This document shows positions 20,126 to 30,289 of a stretch of 64,000 nt of DNA, one piece after another. Source of the DNA: Pandoraea sp. Its GTDB lineage: Bacteria > Pseudomonadota > Gammaproteobacteria > Burkholderiales > Burkholderiaceae. The translations under genes and the position numbers were made by a program. Location of the stretch: positions 1 to 64,000 of the forward strand of contig NZ_SCSK01000044.1 of NCBI RefSeq assembly GCF_004297875.1. Reading direction: 5' to 3'. Each line of letters starts with the position of its first letter. The first letter of the stretch is position 1. The notes under the pieces are model-generated. The model searched no databases. It was not told the DNA's origin and was given only the letters and a program-made list of their open reading frames with translations.

Positions 20126-20734
20126 ATGCCGCTACACAGCAATCCGCCACTGATCCTTGCCTCGGGCTCCCGCTACCGACGCGAGTTGCTCGAGCGGCTG
20201 CGCGTTTCGTTCACGGTCCAGGCGCCGCATGTCGACGAAACGCCCCTGACCGGCGAAAGCCCGCACGAGACGGCACTGCGGCTGGCACGGGAAAAAGCGC
20301 ATGCGGTCGCCGCGGCACACCCGAATGCCGTCGTCATCGGCTCCGACCAGGTCGCGATGCTCGACGGGCGGCAGATCGGCAAACCCGGCGATCACCCGAC
20401 CGCCATGGCCCAGTTGCGCATGATGCGCGGCAAGGTTGTCGAATTCCACACGGCGCTTTGCGTGCACGACGCGCGCTCGGGCCTGTCGCAGAGCGACGAC
20501 GTGATGACTTTCGTGACGGTTCGCGACCTGCCGGACGAGACGCTTGACGCCTATTTGCGTGCCGAGGAGCCTTACGACTGTGCCGGTAGCGCCAAATCCG
20601 AGGGGCTCGGGATCATGCTGCTCGAGAAAGTGGAGTCCACCGATCCCACCGCGCTGATCGGCCTGCCATTGATCGCGCTGACGACCATGCTGATGCGCGC
20701 CGGCTTCACTCTGCCCGCCTCGCAAGCCCAATGA
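20126..20734 (+). CDS. maf: Maf/YceF-type nucleotide pyrophosphatase
   Basis: Hydrolyses non-canonical nucleoside triphosphates; the YceF subgroup prefers 7-methyl-GTP. The 202-residue protein has the family N-terminus ILASGSRYRRELLERL, the central SDQVAMLDG with the catalytic Asp, and KPGDHPTAMAQLRMMRGK. The absence of a TxTDTxV-type dTTP/UTP motif around SDQVA supports the YceF side of the family. It diverges from DUF177 and overlaps the next gene by 4 bases (ATGA). Confidence 0.9.
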   Translation: MPLHSNPPLILASGSRYRRELLERLRVSFTVQAPHVDETPLTGESPHETALRLAREKAHAVAAAHPNAVVIGSDQVAMLDGRQIGKPGDHPTAMAQLRMMRGKVVEFHTALCVHDARSGLSQSDDVMTFVTVRDLPDETLDAYLRAEEPYDCAGSAKSEGLGIMLLEKVESTDPTALIGLPLIALTTMLMRAGFTLPASQAQ

Positions 20735-21447
20735 CCGGCGCAATTTACCTGATTCCCAATACACTGGGCCCCGCCACCGCCGGCGGCCTTGCTGCCGTCT
20801 TGCCGGACGAGGTCAGGCACTGCGCCGCGCGGCTCGAATATTTCATCGGAGAACAGGCCAAGAGCACTCGGGCTTTCCTGAAATTGGCGGGCTGTTCCAA
20901 GCCTCTTCAGGAAATTACGATCCGAGAGCTGAATGTCAACACACCGCCAGCGGCCATCGACGCGTTGTTGGCACCGATCATGGCGGGCGCGGACGGCGGC
21001 CTCATTTCCGAAGCCGGCTGCCCGGCGGTCGCGGACCCAGGTGCCCTGCTGGTGCGCCGCGCTCATGAATTGGGCATCCGAGTCATCCCGCTGGTGGGTC
21101 CCAGCTCGATATTACTGGCTCTGATGGCATCCGGCCTGAACGGCCAAAGTTTCGCTTTCGCCGGCTATCTGCCGGTGGATCCCGCGGAGCGCATCAAACG
21201 CATCCGCGAGCTCGAACTGCGCTCGCGACGCGAGAAGCAGACTCAAATTTTCATCGAGACGCCATATCGCAATCAGGCCATGCTCGATGCGTTGCTCGGC
21301 ACCTGCGCGGGCACCACGCTATTGTGCGTTGCGGTCGACCTGACCCAGACCGGAGAATCCGTCGTCAGTCACCGGGTTCAGGATTGGCCACGCAAGCGGC
21401 TGGACCTGCACAAGCGGCCCGCCATCTTTTTGCTGCTGGCTCAATAA
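20731..21447 (+). CDS. SAM-dependent methyltransferase, RsmI/tetrapyrrole-methylase superfamily
   Basis: A 238-residue enzyme of the class III methyltransferase fold. It has the GLISEAGCPAVADPGALLVR stretch and the following PLVGPSSILLALMASGLNG, both typical of RsmI relatives. It is shorter than RsmI (about 280-300 residues) and lacks the C-terminal part, so it is more likely the shorter paralogue often found beside maf than the 16S rRNA C1402 enzyme itself. Its substrate is unknown. It overlaps maf by 4 bases (ATGA) and converges on sppA. Confidence 0.75.
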   Translation: MTGAIYLIPNTLGPATAGGLAAVLPDEVRHCAARLEYFIGEQAKSTRAFLKLAGCSKPLQEITIRELNVNTPPAAIDALLAPIMAGADGGLISEAGCPAVADPGALLVRRAHELGIRVIPLVGPSSILLALMASGLNGQSFAFAGYLPVDPAERIKRIRELELRSRREKQTQIFIETPYRNQAMLDALLGTCAGTTLLCVAVDLTQTGESVVSHRVQDWPRKRLDLHKRPAIFLLLAQ

Positions 21448-21470
21448 AAACCCCCGCGGCAAATGCGGGG
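21446..21470 (-). terminator. Intrinsic terminator of sppA
   Basis: On the minus strand the perfect stem CCCCGC/GCGGGG (21470-21465 with 21457-21452, 7-base loop) is followed by five T. It lies just past the sppA stop and touches the end of the converging methyltransferase gene. Confidence 0.75.
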
Positions 21471-21493
21471 ATCGTCTAAGTGCGCGGGCACGC

Positions 21494-22516
21494 TCAGCGC
21501 ATGGCCATGCGCCCGCTCATCACCAGCGTCTCGATGGCAGCGTTGCCCACCGCTGCCCCAAACCGCCTCGCCACCCGGTCGGGAAAGCTCTCCTTCACGG
21601 TGTAATCGACGATATCGCTGGCCTTGATGACATCGCGCGCCACGGAATCGACCGTGCCGTAGCCGTCGGCCAGCCCGAGCTGAATGCTTTTCTCGCCCGT
21701 CCAGAACAGGCCGGAAAACAGTTGCGGATCATCCTTTAGCCGTGCGCCCCGCCCCTTTTTCACCGCGTCGATGAACTGGCGGTGCACCTCGGACAGCATC
21801 TGCAATGCATACGCCTTCTGCGTATCCGTCTCGGGAGAAAACGGGTCGAGGAACCCCTTGTTCTTGCCAGCCGTCAGCAAGCGGCGCTCGATGCCCAACT
21901 TGTCCATCAGGCCGGTGAAGCCGAACCCGTCCATCAATACGCCGATCGAACCAACGATGCTGGCCTGATTGACGAAAATCTTGTCGGCCGCAGCCGCTAC
22001 GTAATAACCGCCCGACGCGCACATCTCGTCGACCACCACATAGATCGGCTTGGCGGGATACTTGGCGCGCAGCCGCATGATCTCATCGTAAATGCGACCG
22101 GCCTGCACCGGACTGCCGCCTGGGCTGTTGATGCGCAGAATCACGCCCGCCGTCCCGCTATCGGCAAACGCCGAATCCAACGCCCTGTTGATCGAGTCGG
22201 CACTGGCTTGCCCGCTCGCGGAAATTTCGCCGGTCAATTTGACCAGCGCCGTGTGGCGGCCGGCGGTCGTCACCGGCGTCGCACCCGTGTCCATCAACGC
22301 CCAAGCAATCAGGCCGAACAGCGCGAGCGCCATCAATCGAAAAAATATCTTCCAACGACGCGCCGCCCGCTGCTCCTTGATCGTCGCGAGCAGCACCCTC
22401 TCGAGCAGGACCCGCTCCCACTTTTCATCGGGGCCGGCTCGGCCGGCGGTATGGCGAGCCTCCGGCAGGCGCGGCTCGTCTCGGGAAGGGTTGTCGGGCG
22501 GGAAAGGTTCGGACAT
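21494..22516 (-). CDS. sppA: Signal peptide peptidase SppA (36-kDa type)
   Basis: Membrane-bound serine protease that degrades cleaved signal peptides. One membrane segment (about 59-75) precedes the catalytic domain. Ser168 in EMCASGGYYVAAAADKI is the nucleophile, and the general-base Lys lies in TAGKNKG (215-221). At 340 residues it is the single-domain form, not the 67-kDa E. coli type. ATG at 22516 is preferred over a TTG two codons earlier. It is read after the Rieske gene and ends at a clear terminator. Confidence 0.93.
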   Translation of the reverse strand: MSEPFPPDNPSRDEPRLPEARHTAGRAGPDEKWERVLLERVLLATIKEQRAARRWKIFFRLMALALFGLIAWALMDTGATPVTTAGRHTALVKLTGEISASGQASADSINRALDSAFADSGTAGVILRINSPGGSPVQAGRIYDEIMRLRAKYPAKPIYVVVDEMCASGGYYVAAAADKIFVNQASIVGSIGVLMDGFGFTGLMDKLGIERRLLTAGKNKGFLDPFSPETDTQKAYALQMLSEVHRQFIDAVKKGRGARLKDDPQLFSGLFWTGEKSIQLGLADGYGTVDSVARDVIKASDIVDYTVKESFPDRVARRFGAAVGNAAIETLVMSGRMAMR

Positions 22517-22552
22517 GGCCAATCAGGAACAAAGCATTGAAAAAATGGCCGC

Positions 22553-22942
22553 TCAGGCCGGCGCCAGCGGTCGAATATCCCGCTCAGGCAACCAAACCAC
22601 AATGGCCCCGCCATCGCTGTCACGCTCTTCGACGCGCAGCTTATGCAGCGCGCCGCCGCGGCACGGACCGCCAACGCAGCGGCCCGAGTCGGGCTCGTAA
22701 GTCGCACCGTGGGTCGAGCACATCAAGTATAAGCCGGAGCTCTCGAAAAACTGCCCTTCGGCCCAGTCCAGCTCCATCGGTACATGCGCGCACTGATTGA
22801 GGTAGCCATGCACCTGTCCTTCGAAGCGAATCACGAAGGCGGGGGTGGCGCGACCGCCGACGCTCACCTGAAAGCGCACTCCCTGGCCACCATCGGTCAA
22901 CGCCGAGCCGGCGCAAATCGGAATTGCCTCTTCGTCCGCCAT
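22553..22942 (-). CDS. Rieske [2Fe-2S] protein
   Basis: A 129-residue soluble ferredoxin-like protein. The cluster ligands are Cys51-x-His53 (CAHVPMELDW) and Cys75-x-x-His78 (CSTHGATYEP), the standard Rieske spacing. There is no membrane anchor or oxygenase domain, so it may donate electrons to an unknown enzyme or act as a small regulatory redox protein. ATG at 22942 overlaps the HAD stop by one base (TGATG), showing coupling. Similar small Rieske genes lie between sppA and a HAD phosphatase in other Burkholderiaceae, as far as I recall. Confidence 0.85.
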   Translation of the reverse strand: MADEEAIPICAGSALTDGGQGVRFQVSVGGRATPAFVIRFEGQVHGYLNQCAHVPMELDWAEGQFFESSGLYLMCSTHGATYEPDSGRCVGGPCRGGALHKLRVEERDSDGGAIVVWLPERDIRPLAPA

Positions 22943-23604
22943 CAGACTCGCTCCAGCAGCCAAGCCCTCAGCTCATCGACGCTCTGGGCACAATAGCTCG
23001 GCCCCAGCGCGCGCAGGGCCTCGAGCGAATGAGCGCCGCCATAGGCTACGGCGACCCCGGCCGCGCCGGCATTGGCAGCCATCTGAAGATCGTGGGTCGT
23101 GTCGCCGATCATGACTGTGCGCGACAGGTCCTGCCCCAGTTCGCGGCCGATCTCCTGCAGCATCGCCGGATGCGGCTTGGAAAACGTCTCGTCCGCGCAT
23201 CGCGTGGCATCGAAGGCGCCAAGCAAGCCAACCGCCTCCAGGGCACGGTTGAGGCCGACCCGGGATTTACCGGTGGCAACGGCAAGAAAGCGGCCGCGTT
23301 CGCGCAGTTCCGCGAGCATCTCGCGCACGCCCGGAAACAGCACAGTCTCGTTGCCGCTGAGCAGATAATGGAATCGATAACGCTCCGACAGACGGGGATA
23401 ATGGCTCGGATCGAGCGTTGGCGCGGCGGTTTGCAAGGCATCCCGCAACCCGAGCCCAATGACGTAACTGGCGACCTCGTCGGCAGGCACCGGCAAGTCG
23501 AGATCGCGGCAGGCCGCCTGGATGCAGCGGGTAATCGTGGGAGTCGAGTCCATCAAGGTCCCGTCCCAATCGAACACGATCAGATCAAACTCAGCTTTTG
23601 GCAT
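22942..23604 (-). CDS. HAD-superfamily hydrolase, phosphoglycolate phosphatase-like
   Basis: A 220-residue HAD phosphatase. Motif I FDWDGTLMDS has the nucleophile Asp12 and Asp14; motif II is VATGKS; motif III is the Lys in FSKPHPAM; motif IV is GDTTHDLQMAANAGA. The helical cap (about 20-85) is the type seen in phosphoglycolate phosphatases. Position next to rluC may suggest the usual unnamed HAD of this locus rather than the Calvin-cycle gph. The start overlaps the rluC end by 14 bases. Confidence 0.88.
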   Translation of the reverse strand: MPKAEFDLIVFDWDGTLMDSTPTITRCIQAACRDLDLPVPADEVASYVIGLGLRDALQTAAPTLDPSHYPRLSERYRFHYLLSGNETVLFPGVREMLAELRERGRFLAVATGKSRVGLNRALEAVGLLGAFDATRCADETFSKPHPAMLQEIGRELGQDLSRTVMIGDTTHDLQMAANAGAAGVAVAYGGAHSLEALRALGPSYCAQSVDELRAWLLERV

Positions 23605-24595
23605 TAACGCTCAAGTCTCGTAATTGTTGCAAAAACCGCTCGCAATCCTGCGGCAGGGGCGCTTCCAGCAGCAACGGCGTATTCAATATCGGGTGCACCA
23701 GACGCAAACGTCTCGCGTGTAGAAACATGCGTTTGAGCGACGGTCGGGCATCCGCACGGCTTAGCGCACGGTTGGCGGAAAAATCGCCATATTTGTCGTC
23801 ACCGACGATCGGCGTGCCCAAATGCGCCAAATGAACGCGAATCTGATGCGTCCGACCGGTCTTCAGTTCCGCTTCCAACAGGGAATATCCATCGATGACC
23901 TCGAGCCGGCGAAATATCGTGTGCGACGGCTGACCGTCCGCCTGGACTCTGACGCGGCGCTCGCCTTCGGGGGTCAGATACTTGAAAAGCGGCGCCGTGA
24001 CCGCGCGCTGGCTGTCCGTCCACGCACCGATCACGCAGGCGAGATAACGCTTGTCCATGCGGTTGTGACGAATCTGCTCGTGCATTCCGACCAGTGCCGC
24101 ACGCTTTTTCGCAATCAACAGCACGCCGGACGTCTCCCGATCGAGTCGGTGCACCAGCTCCAGAAAGCGTTGCTGTGGATAAGCCTGGCGCAATTGCTCG
24201 ATAACACCGAACGAGACGCCGCTGCCGCCATGCACGGCGACGCCCGCGGGCTTATCGATGGCCAGCAGGTAATCATCCTCGAAAACCACGGGAAATTTTG
24301 CCGCAGGCACGTTGGCCGGCGCCTCGGTCTGAGCAATCCGCACTGGCGGGATCCGCACCACATCGCCCAGCACCAAACGGTATGCGGCATCGACCCGGCC
24401 TTTGTTCACGCGCACTTCGCCACTACGTAAAATGCGGTAGACGTGACTTTTGGGCACGCCTTTGCAATGGCGCAGCAGAAAATTATCGATGCGCTGCCCG
24501 CTGGCGTCGTCCCCGACCTCGATCAGCTTGACTTGGGGTCCAGCTGACGGCGTGGCTACCGGTGCATTGCGCCGGATTTTGCCTAACTCATTCAT
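23591..24595 (-). CDS. rluC: 23S rRNA pseudouridine synthase RluC
   Basis: Makes pseudouridines in domain II/V of 23S rRNA. The 334-residue protein has an N-terminal S4 RNA-binding domain (about 34-85) and the catalytic Asp152 in VHRLDRETSGVLL. The C-terminal GRTHQIRVHLAHLG is also typical. RluC and RluD are close relatives; the location opposite rne, as in E. coli, supports RluC. It diverges from rne, with about 600 bases between the two starts. Confidence 0.92.
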   Translation of the reverse strand: MNELGKIRRNAPVATPSAGPQVKLIEVGDDASGQRIDNFLLRHCKGVPKSHVYRILRSGEVRVNKGRVDAAYRLVLGDVVRIPPVRIAQTEAPANVPAAKFPVVFEDDYLLAIDKPAGVAVHGGSGVSFGVIEQLRQAYPQQRFLELVHRLDRETSGVLLIAKKRAALVGMHEQIRHNRMDKRYLACVIGAWTDSQRAVTAPLFKYLTPEGERRVRVQADGQPSHTIFRRLEVIDGYSLLEAELKTGRTHQIRVHLAHLGTPIVGDDKYGDFSANRALSRADARPSLKRMFLHARRLRLVHPILNTPLLLEAPLPQDCERFLQQLRDLSVNAKS

Positions 24596-24656
24596 TATGA
24601 ATATAATTTGTCAAACAGAGGTCGCCGGAAGCGGAACAATACCAAAATCCGGGCCT

Positions 24657-24684
24657 TTGCTGGTGCAAGCGTCAAACTTATATT
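24657..24684 (+). promoter_or_regulatory. Candidate rne promoter inside a dyad
   Basis: TTGCTG (24657-24662) is followed after 16 bases by TATATT (24679-24684). Perfect 8-base arms GGTGCAAG (24662-24669) and CTTGCACC (24688-24695) flank the -10 box, so a DNA-binding regulator could sit here. Transcription would start near 24691 and give a leader of about 505 bases. Confidence 0.5.
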
Positions 24685-25196
24685 CTACTTGCACCCCGGG
24701 TAGGTTGCTTAGCCGGAAAAACAAGGCAACAAGTGATACGCACGGATCGCATGCGCTGCAGGGACCGCGCCCACAGGCGGGTTCGGCGGTGTTGCGTGTC
24801 CGCAGGAATGAGTGTTTGGCAAAAGAATTTTTGACCAGCCAGCTTCGTTTAAGCTGACTGTTTTGTGAATAGCGTTACGCATAAAGTCATAAGAATTGAG
24901 CCGCCGCCGCAACCACCGCGCGCTGGCATGGCTAACGAGAAAAATCGATGGAATTTCTCGATTTACGGACTTCGGACTCGAATTGACCCTCCTGCAGCCC
25001 ATGAGGGCGGCAATCAATTCCGGTCGAACGCGGTAGCGTTATCACAAGCGCCTGCGCGCTTTTGTGCCCTTCGGCCCAAGCGCCCCCGGCAATTCTCCCA
25101 GCCAGACGGTGCCTTCCTCGCGTGTTGAATAAATAATGCATGACAGTACCCGGCGCACCGGACGATCGGTCCAAGCGACGGGTGGGAGCCGTTTTC
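24685..25196 (+). other. Long 5' leader region of rne
   Basis: About 510 bases without a supported gene. It contains the stem CGAGAAA (24936-24942) with TTTCTCG (24954-24960), and an alternative overlapping stem AAATCG (24942-24947) with CGATTT (24959-24964); the two cannot form together. In E. coli the long rne leader senses RNase E activity and triggers autoregulated decay; a similar job is inferred here. Short open frames on both strands have no family features. Confidence 0.5.
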
Positions 25197-28100
25197 ATGA
25201 AACGCATGTTGTTCAATGCCACGCAGCAGGAAGAGTTGCGCGTGGCCATCGTCGATGGCCAGAAACTCATCGACATCGATATCGAGACCGCGGGTCGCGA
25301 GCAACGAAAAGGTAATATTTACAAGGGCGTCATCACCCGCATCGAGCCCTCTCTCGAAGCCTGTTTCGTCAACTACGGCGAAGATCGCCACGGTTTTCTC
25401 CCCTTCAAGGAAGTTGCCCGCGCTTTTTTCCGTGACGGCGCCGATGTTCGCAACGCCCGCATCCAGGACGCTCTCTCGGAAGGCCAGGAAATCATCGTTC
25501 AGGTCGAGAAGGAAGAGCGCGGCAACAAGGGAGCGGCGCTTACCACATTCATCTCGCTGGCCGGGCGCTATTTGGTCCTGATGCCCAATAACCCCCGCGG
25601 TGGCGGCGTATCGCGCCGCATCGAGGGAGAAGATCGCCAGGAATTGCGCGAGACCATGGCGCAGCTCGAGTTGCCCGAAGGCATGAGCATCATCGCGCGC
25701 ACCGCCGGGATCGGCCGCGCCGCCGAAGAATTGCAGTGGGACTTGAATTACCTGATGCAGTTGTGGCGCGCGATCGAAGAGGCCGCCAACAGCAACCGCG
25801 CACCTCTGCTGATCTACCTCGAATCCAGCCTGGTCATCCGTGCCATCCGCGATTATTTCCAGCCGGATATCGGCGAGATCCTGATCGACACCGAAGACAT
25901 CCACGAGCAGGCCCGCGCTTTCATGAGCGTGGTCATGCCAGACAACCTGAATCGCGTCAAACGCTATCGCGACGACGTTCCGCTCTTCTCGCGGTTTCAG
26001 ATCGAACATCAAATCGAAACCGCCTATTCCCGTCAGGTTCCCCTGCCATCGGGCGGTGCGATCGTCATCGACCATACCGAAGCGTTGGTGTCGATCGACG
26101 TCAACTCGGCACGTTCGACCAAGGGCGCGGACATCGAGGAAACGGCGCTGCGCACCAACCTCGAAGCCGCCGACGAAGTCGCGCGCCAATTGCGACTGCG
26201 CGATCTCGGCGGCCTGATCGTGATCGATTTCATTGACATGGAGTCGACCAAGGCGCAGCGCGAAGTCGAGCAGCGCGTCAAGGATGCGCTCAAGCACGAC
26301 CGCGCCCGCGTCCAGATGGGCAAAATTTCCCGATTCGGTCTGATGGAGCTGTCGCGCCAACGACTGCGTCCGTCGCTGTCCGAAGGCACTCACGTGACTT
26401 GTCCACGCTGCAACGGCACGGGCCATATTCGCGACACAGAGTCTTCCGCCCTGCAGGTCCTGCGCATCATCCAGGAAGAGGCGATGAAGGAGAACACCGC
26501 GGCCATCCACTGCCAGGTGCCAGTCGAAGTCGCGGCTTTCCTGCTCAACGAAAAACGCGCCGAGATCAACAAGATCGAAGCACGCTTCAAGGTCGGCGTA
26601 CTGCTGATCCCCAACAAACACCTCGAGACACCGCATTACAAGCTCGAGCGCGTGCGCCACGACGATCCCCGCCTGGAAGCCCCGAAAGCCAGCTACATCC
26701 TGGCCGAGGATGCCGCGCGCGAGCTCGAGGCCGAAGAGCCGGGCTACAGCAAGCGCAAGGACGAGGCAAAGCCGCGCCAGGAGGCGGCCGTCAAGGGCAT
26801 CACTCCAGATCAGCCGGCACCGGTGTCGCAACCGCGCCCGCCACGCACCCCGGCACCGCTCGAACCCGCCGGTGGCGGCTTCATCGGCTGGGTCAAACGC
26901 CTGCTGGGATTCGAGCCTGCCGCCAAGGCGCCAGTCGAGGAAGCTCAGCCGGCAGCGGCACCGCGCCCGGCCCGGGAACGCCAGGATCGCGCGCCGCAAG
27001 GCCGTCATCGCCGCAATAACCGTGGCGAGCAGCCGGGCGGCAATGGCAAGGACGCCACACGCCCGCCGCGCGAACCGAGAGAGCCGCGCAGCGAGAATCG
27101 CCAGCCGCGCGAGCGCGACGAAAATCGCGGTGCCGCGCCGGCGCAGGAATCCGCCAACGAAGGCGTACAACGCGAGCAAACCCGCGAGGGTCGCGGCCGC
27201 CGGCCGGATCGGCGTGAACGCAAGCCGCTGGATACCGAGCAGGAGCAACGGCCGCGTCAACCCGCACAAGCGCCTGTCAGTGAGCCTGAGGTGGAAGCAA
27301 TAGTGGCGGCGCCGGCGCCAATTATCGACGAGGCGTCGGAAGCCGCAGGAGAAGAGCGCCGCCGCCGTCGTCGCGGCCGCCGCGGCGGCCGCCGTGAGCG
27401 GGAACCCGGTGAACAGACTGGCGCTGTTCCCAATACCGATCTGGCCGCCGAAACCGCGGCCCCGGTGGCGGCACCGACCGCGGTCGATGAAGTGCCTGCC
27501 CAAACGGTGACACCGACACCGGTCGCGCATGCGCCGGCAGAGGTTGTCGACGAGGCTGCGGCAGTCGCTGCCGTCGTCGCGCCGGCGGTCGCCGCCGTTG
27601 CGAGCGAGCCCATCCCGCCGACACCCGCTGCCGCAGAGACGTCGCCGGCTGAGGCAGTTACGGCGGCGCCCGCCGCCGAGGCGATCGTTGCGACCCCGGA
27701 AGCCGCGGCCGACCGACAACCGATCGAAACCGCACCGACGCCGGCAAGCGTCGAGGCGGCTCCGGCCATCGCCCCGCATGCGCTCGCGCCGCTGCCCGCC
27801 GAACAAGCAGCACCCCAACCGGTGGAAACTGTCGCACCGCTGCCCGCGACCCAAGCACTGCCGACCGAAGCCGAGGTAGCACCGGAGATGCCGGCCGCCC
27901 CCGCGGCGCCGAGCGAGGTAGCCGAGGCGCTTGCCCCTGCGCAACCGCCGGTCGAGGCGTCAGCGGTCGCTGCGCCGACCGCCAGCGTCGCACCGCGGGG
28001 ATCGGTCTCGCGCGACGCGCTGGAATCCACGCTCGCCGCTGCCGGTCTGGTGTGGGTCCACACCGATGTGGAAAAGCAGCGCCAGGCACAGGAAGCCATG

Positions 28101-28241
28101 GCGAAAATCGTTGTTCCGCCCCGTGCGCCGCGCGAGCGCAAGCCGTTGCCGCCGCAGGTCGAAGGTCCGATGATCCAGGTCGAAACGCAATCGGCAGCCA
28201 CCTCGGCACCGGTGGCAACGACGGGCTCAACCCACATCTGA
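25197..28241 (+). CDS. rne: Ribonuclease E
   Basis: Central endonuclease for mRNA decay and rRNA/tRNA processing, and scaffold of the RNA degradosome. The 1014-residue protein begins [18 protein letters not shown], has an S1 domain (about 35-120), the DNase I-like catalytic part with [13 protein letters not shown] and LIVIDFIDM, and the Zn-link cysteines Cys402 and Cys405 (CPRCNGTGH). From about residue 520 the tail is low-complexity: first Arg/Glu/Pro-rich, then Ala/Pro/Val-rich, ending in a conserved-looking segment [22 protein letters not shown] at 25197 with GGGAG upstream is chosen; the frame runs 19 codons further. Confidence 0.96.
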   Translation: MKRMLFNATQQEELRVAIVDGQKLIDIDIETAGREQRKGNIYKGVITRIEPSLEACFVNYGEDRHGFLPFKEVARAFFRDGADVRNARIQDALSEGQEIIVQVEKEERGNKGAALTTFISLAGRYLVLMPNNPRGGGVSRRIEGEDRQELRETMAQLELPEGMSIIARTAGIGRAAEELQWDLNYLMQLWRAIEEAANSNRAPLLIYLESSLVIRAIRDYFQPDIGEILIDTEDIHEQARAFMSVVMPDNLNRVKRYRDDVPLFSRFQIEHQIETAYSRQVPLPSGGAIVIDHTEALVSIDVNSARSTKGADIEETALRTNLEAADEVARQLRLRDLGGLIVIDFIDMESTKAQREVEQRVKDALKHDRARVQMGKISRFGLMELSRQRLRPSLSEGTHVTCPRCNGTGHIRDTESSALQVLRIIQEEAMKENTAAIHCQVPVEVAAFLLNEKRAEINKIEARFKVGVLLIPNKHLETPHYKLERVRHDDPRLEAPKASYILAEDAARELEAEEPGYSKRKDEAKPRQEAAVKGITPDQPAPVSQPRPPRTPAPLEPAGGGFIGWVKRLLGFEPAAKAPVEEAQPAAAPRPARERQDRAPQGRHRRNNRGEQPGGNGKDATRPPREPREPRSENRQPRERDENRGAAPAQESANEGVQREQTREGRGRRPDRRERKPLDTEQEQRPRQPAQAPVSEPEVEAIVAAPAPIIDEASEAAGEERRRRRRGRRGGRREREPGEQTGAVPNTDLAAETAAPVAAPTAVDEVPAQTVTPTPVAHAPAEVVDEAAAVAAVVAPAVAAVASEPIPPTPAAAETSPAEAVTAAPAAEAIVATPEAAADRQPIETAPTPASVEAAPAIAPHALAPLPAEQAAPQPVETVAPLPATQALPTEAEVAPEMPAAPAAPSEVAEALAPAQPPVEASAVAAPTASVAPRGSVSRDALESTLAAAGLVWVHTDVEKQRQAQEAMAKIVVPPRAPRERKPLPPQVEGPMIQVETQSAATSAPVATTGSTHI

Positions 28242-28263
28242 CCGACTGAGCGATCGCATGACC

Positions 28264-28289
28264 AGGGGGCGCAAGCCCCCTGTTTTTTT
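28264..28289 (+). terminator. Intrinsic terminator of rne
   Basis: The perfect stem AGGGGGC/GCCCCCT (28264-28270 with 28275-28281) has a GCAA tetraloop and is followed by G and seven T (28283-28289). It lies 22 bases after the rne stop. Confidence 0.92.
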
Positions 28290-28382
28290 GTTTTGGCGTC
28301 GCCGGGCACGTCCACCAAAGGGTTATGGCGCCCCATGCAGCGTATTCCATTAGAATGGAACGGAAATGTTGCATTCGCAGCC

Positions 28383-29498
28383 ATGACAGAAAAAACGATC
28401 CTCCTGACCGACCTGCGCTACCCAACACACGTGCCGGTCATCCCCAAGCAACTTCTGCCCGCCAACGGGCGGTTGGTCGACACCTTGGCGCGTCCGCTGC
28501 ATGACCTGCGTATTTCCGTGACGGATCGCTGCAATTTCCGCTGCGTCTACTGTATGCCCAAAGACGTGTTTGGCAAGGACTACCCCTTTTTGCCGCACTC
28601 TTCGCTACTGAGTTTCGAGGAAATCGAACGGCTCGCCCGATTGTTCATCGCGCACGGGGTCGAAAAGATCCGCTTGACCGGCGGAGAGCCGCTGCTGCGC
28701 AAGAACGTCGAGAAGCTCATCGAAATGCTGGCTGGCCTGCGCACCCGCACCGGCCAGCCGCTCGACTTGACACTGACGACCAACGGCGCGCTGCTGGCCC
28801 GCAAAGCGCAAAGCCTGAAGGATGCCGGGCTGCGCCGTGTCACGGTCAGCCTCGACGGCATGGACGACGCCATTTTCCGGCGCATGAACGATGTCGACTT
28901 TCCGGTCGCCGATGTGCTCGACGGCATCGAGATCGCCCGGCAAGTTGGCCTCGGCCCGATCAAGGTCAACATGGTCGTCAAGCGCGGCACCAATGATCGC
29001 GAGATTGTGCCGATGGCACGCCATTTCCACGGCAGCGACATCATCGTGCGCTTCATAGAATTCATGGATGTCGGCACGTCCAACGGCTGGCGCATGGACG
29101 AAGTCCTGCCGTCGAGCGAGGTCATCGAGCGCATTCACGCCGAATTGCCGCTTGTTGCGCTGGAGCCGAACTATCCTGGCGAAACCGCGCAGCGCTGGCG
29201 CTACGCAGATGGCGGCGGAGAAATCGGCGTGATTTCCAGTGTCACGCGCGCGTTTTGCAGCACCTGCACGCGCGCACGGCTGTCCACCGAAGGCAAGCTC
29301 TATCTTTGCCTGTTCGCCGACAGCGGATTCGATCTTCGCACATTGCTGCGCAGCGGCCACAGCGACGAAGAGATCGCCGCCGCCATCGGGCACATATGGC
29401 ACGGGCGCGCCGATCGCTATTCGGCGCAACGCGCGAGCCGCACCGGCCCGACGTCCCCTCCCCGGGACAAGGTCGAGATGTCCTACATCGGTGGATAG
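28383..29498 (+). CDS. moaA: GTP 3',8-cyclase MoaA
   Basis: Radical-SAM enzyme for the first step of molybdenum cofactor synthesis, GTP to 3',8-cH2GTP. The SAM cluster ligands are Cys50, Cys54 and Cys57 (CNFRCVYC). The second cluster is bound by CSTC and a later Cys (YLCLF). The protein ends in the functional double glycine (YIGG). ATG at 28383 gives 371 residues; ATG at 28335 is an alternative. It is followed by mobA and moeA in the same direction. Confidence 0.95.
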   Translation: MTEKTILLTDLRYPTHVPVIPKQLLPANGRLVDTLARPLHDLRISVTDRCNFRCVYCMPKDVFGKDYPFLPHSSLLSFEEIERLARLFIAHGVEKIRLTGGEPLLRKNVEKLIEMLAGLRTRTGQPLDLTLTTNGALLARKAQSLKDAGLRRVTVSLDGMDDAIFRRMNDVDFPVADVLDGIEIARQVGLGPIKVNMVVKRGTNDREIVPMARHFHGSDIIVRFIEFMDVGTSNGWRMDEVLPSSEVIERIHAELPLVALEPNYPGETAQRWRYADGGGEIGVISSVTRAFCSTCTRARLSTEGKLYLCLFADSGFDLRTLLRSGHSDEEIAAAIGHIWHGRADRYSAQRASRTGPTSPPRDKVEMSYIGG

Positions 29499-29584
29499 CA
29501 GATTGCCGCCGGGCCGCCAATGCAATGAGCCGGGCGGCGCGTCCCTGAACGCCCGGCCGCCTGCCAATTGACAGGGGCACCGAC

Positions 29585-30202
29585 ATGGCGCCACGTTCCG
29601 GAATCCCCGTGCCGAACGCGATAACCGGCCTGATCCTCGCCGGCGGGCGCGGCGCCCGCATGGGCGGCGCCGACAAAGGATTGCAGGCGTTGCGCGGCAT
29701 GCCCCTGGTGACGCATGTCATGCGGCGGCTGTCGCCGCAGGTGGCGACCCTGTTGATCAGCGCCAATCGCAATCTGGAGCGGTACCGCGCGCTCAGCGCG
29801 ACCGTGGTTTGCGACGATCTCCCCGATTTTGCCGGACCGCTGGCCGGCATACTTGCCGGGCTAAGGGCGGCGACCACGGAATTCGTCGTCACCGCGCCGT
29901 GCGATTCACCTTTGCTGCCGACCGACCTTGTGGCGCGCCTGGCCGCAGGATTGCAGGATCGGCCAGGGGCCGAAGTGGCGGTCGCCGTCACCCCGCATGC
30001 CGGTCAATGGCGCGTGCAGCCGGCGTTCATGATGGTCCCGCGCACGCTGGCCGACGACCTGGCAGACTATTTGGGCGCCGGAGAGCGAAAAATACAAACG
30101 TGGTTAGCACGCCACACCATCGCACAAGTTCCTTTTGACGATGAGCGCCCGTTTTACAATATCAACACGCTAGAAGAGCTCAACGATATCGAGCGGCGCT
30201 AA
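29585..30202 (+). CDS. mobA: Molybdenum cofactor guanylyltransferase MobA
   Basis: Attaches GMP to molybdopterin to form the bis-MGD cofactor. The nucleotide-binding loop LILAGGRGARMGGADKGLQ is at about residues 16-34, and the metal-binding PCDSPLLPTDL follows in the middle. Its 205 residues match the family. Placed between moaA and moeA, with gaps of about 86 bases on each side. Confidence 0.94.
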   Translation: MAPRSGIPVPNAITGLILAGGRGARMGGADKGLQALRGMPLVTHVMRRLSPQVATLLISANRNLERYRALSATVVCDDLPDFAGPLAGILAGLRAATTEFVVTAPCDSPLLPTDLVARLAAGLQDRPGAEVAVAVTPHAGQWRVQPAFMMVPRTLADDLADYLGAGERKIQTWLARHTIAQVPFDDERPFYNINTLEELNDIERR

Positions 30203-30289
30203 GCCGGCTCGCCGCCCATATGCCGCTCGCACCGGTGCCGACGGCCCGTTCCGCTTCCTGCGGCTTGTTCTGGATAGCGCCCCATTTGC

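Noticed and set aside
24865..25128. An 87-codon open frame in the rne leader
   Set aside because: Starts at a poor codon without a convincing ribosome binding site and shows no family features; treated as leader RNA.
25014..27944. A 976-codon open frame antisense to rne
   Set aside because: It is the mirror of the Ala/Arg/Glu-rich RNase E frame. In GC-rich genes the antisense frame is often free of stops, its composition is low-complexity, and rne itself is beyond doubt.
30203..30289. Possible regulatory RNA such as a Moco riboswitch before moeA
   Set aside because: The gap is under 90 bases and no conserved Moco-type structure could be seen.
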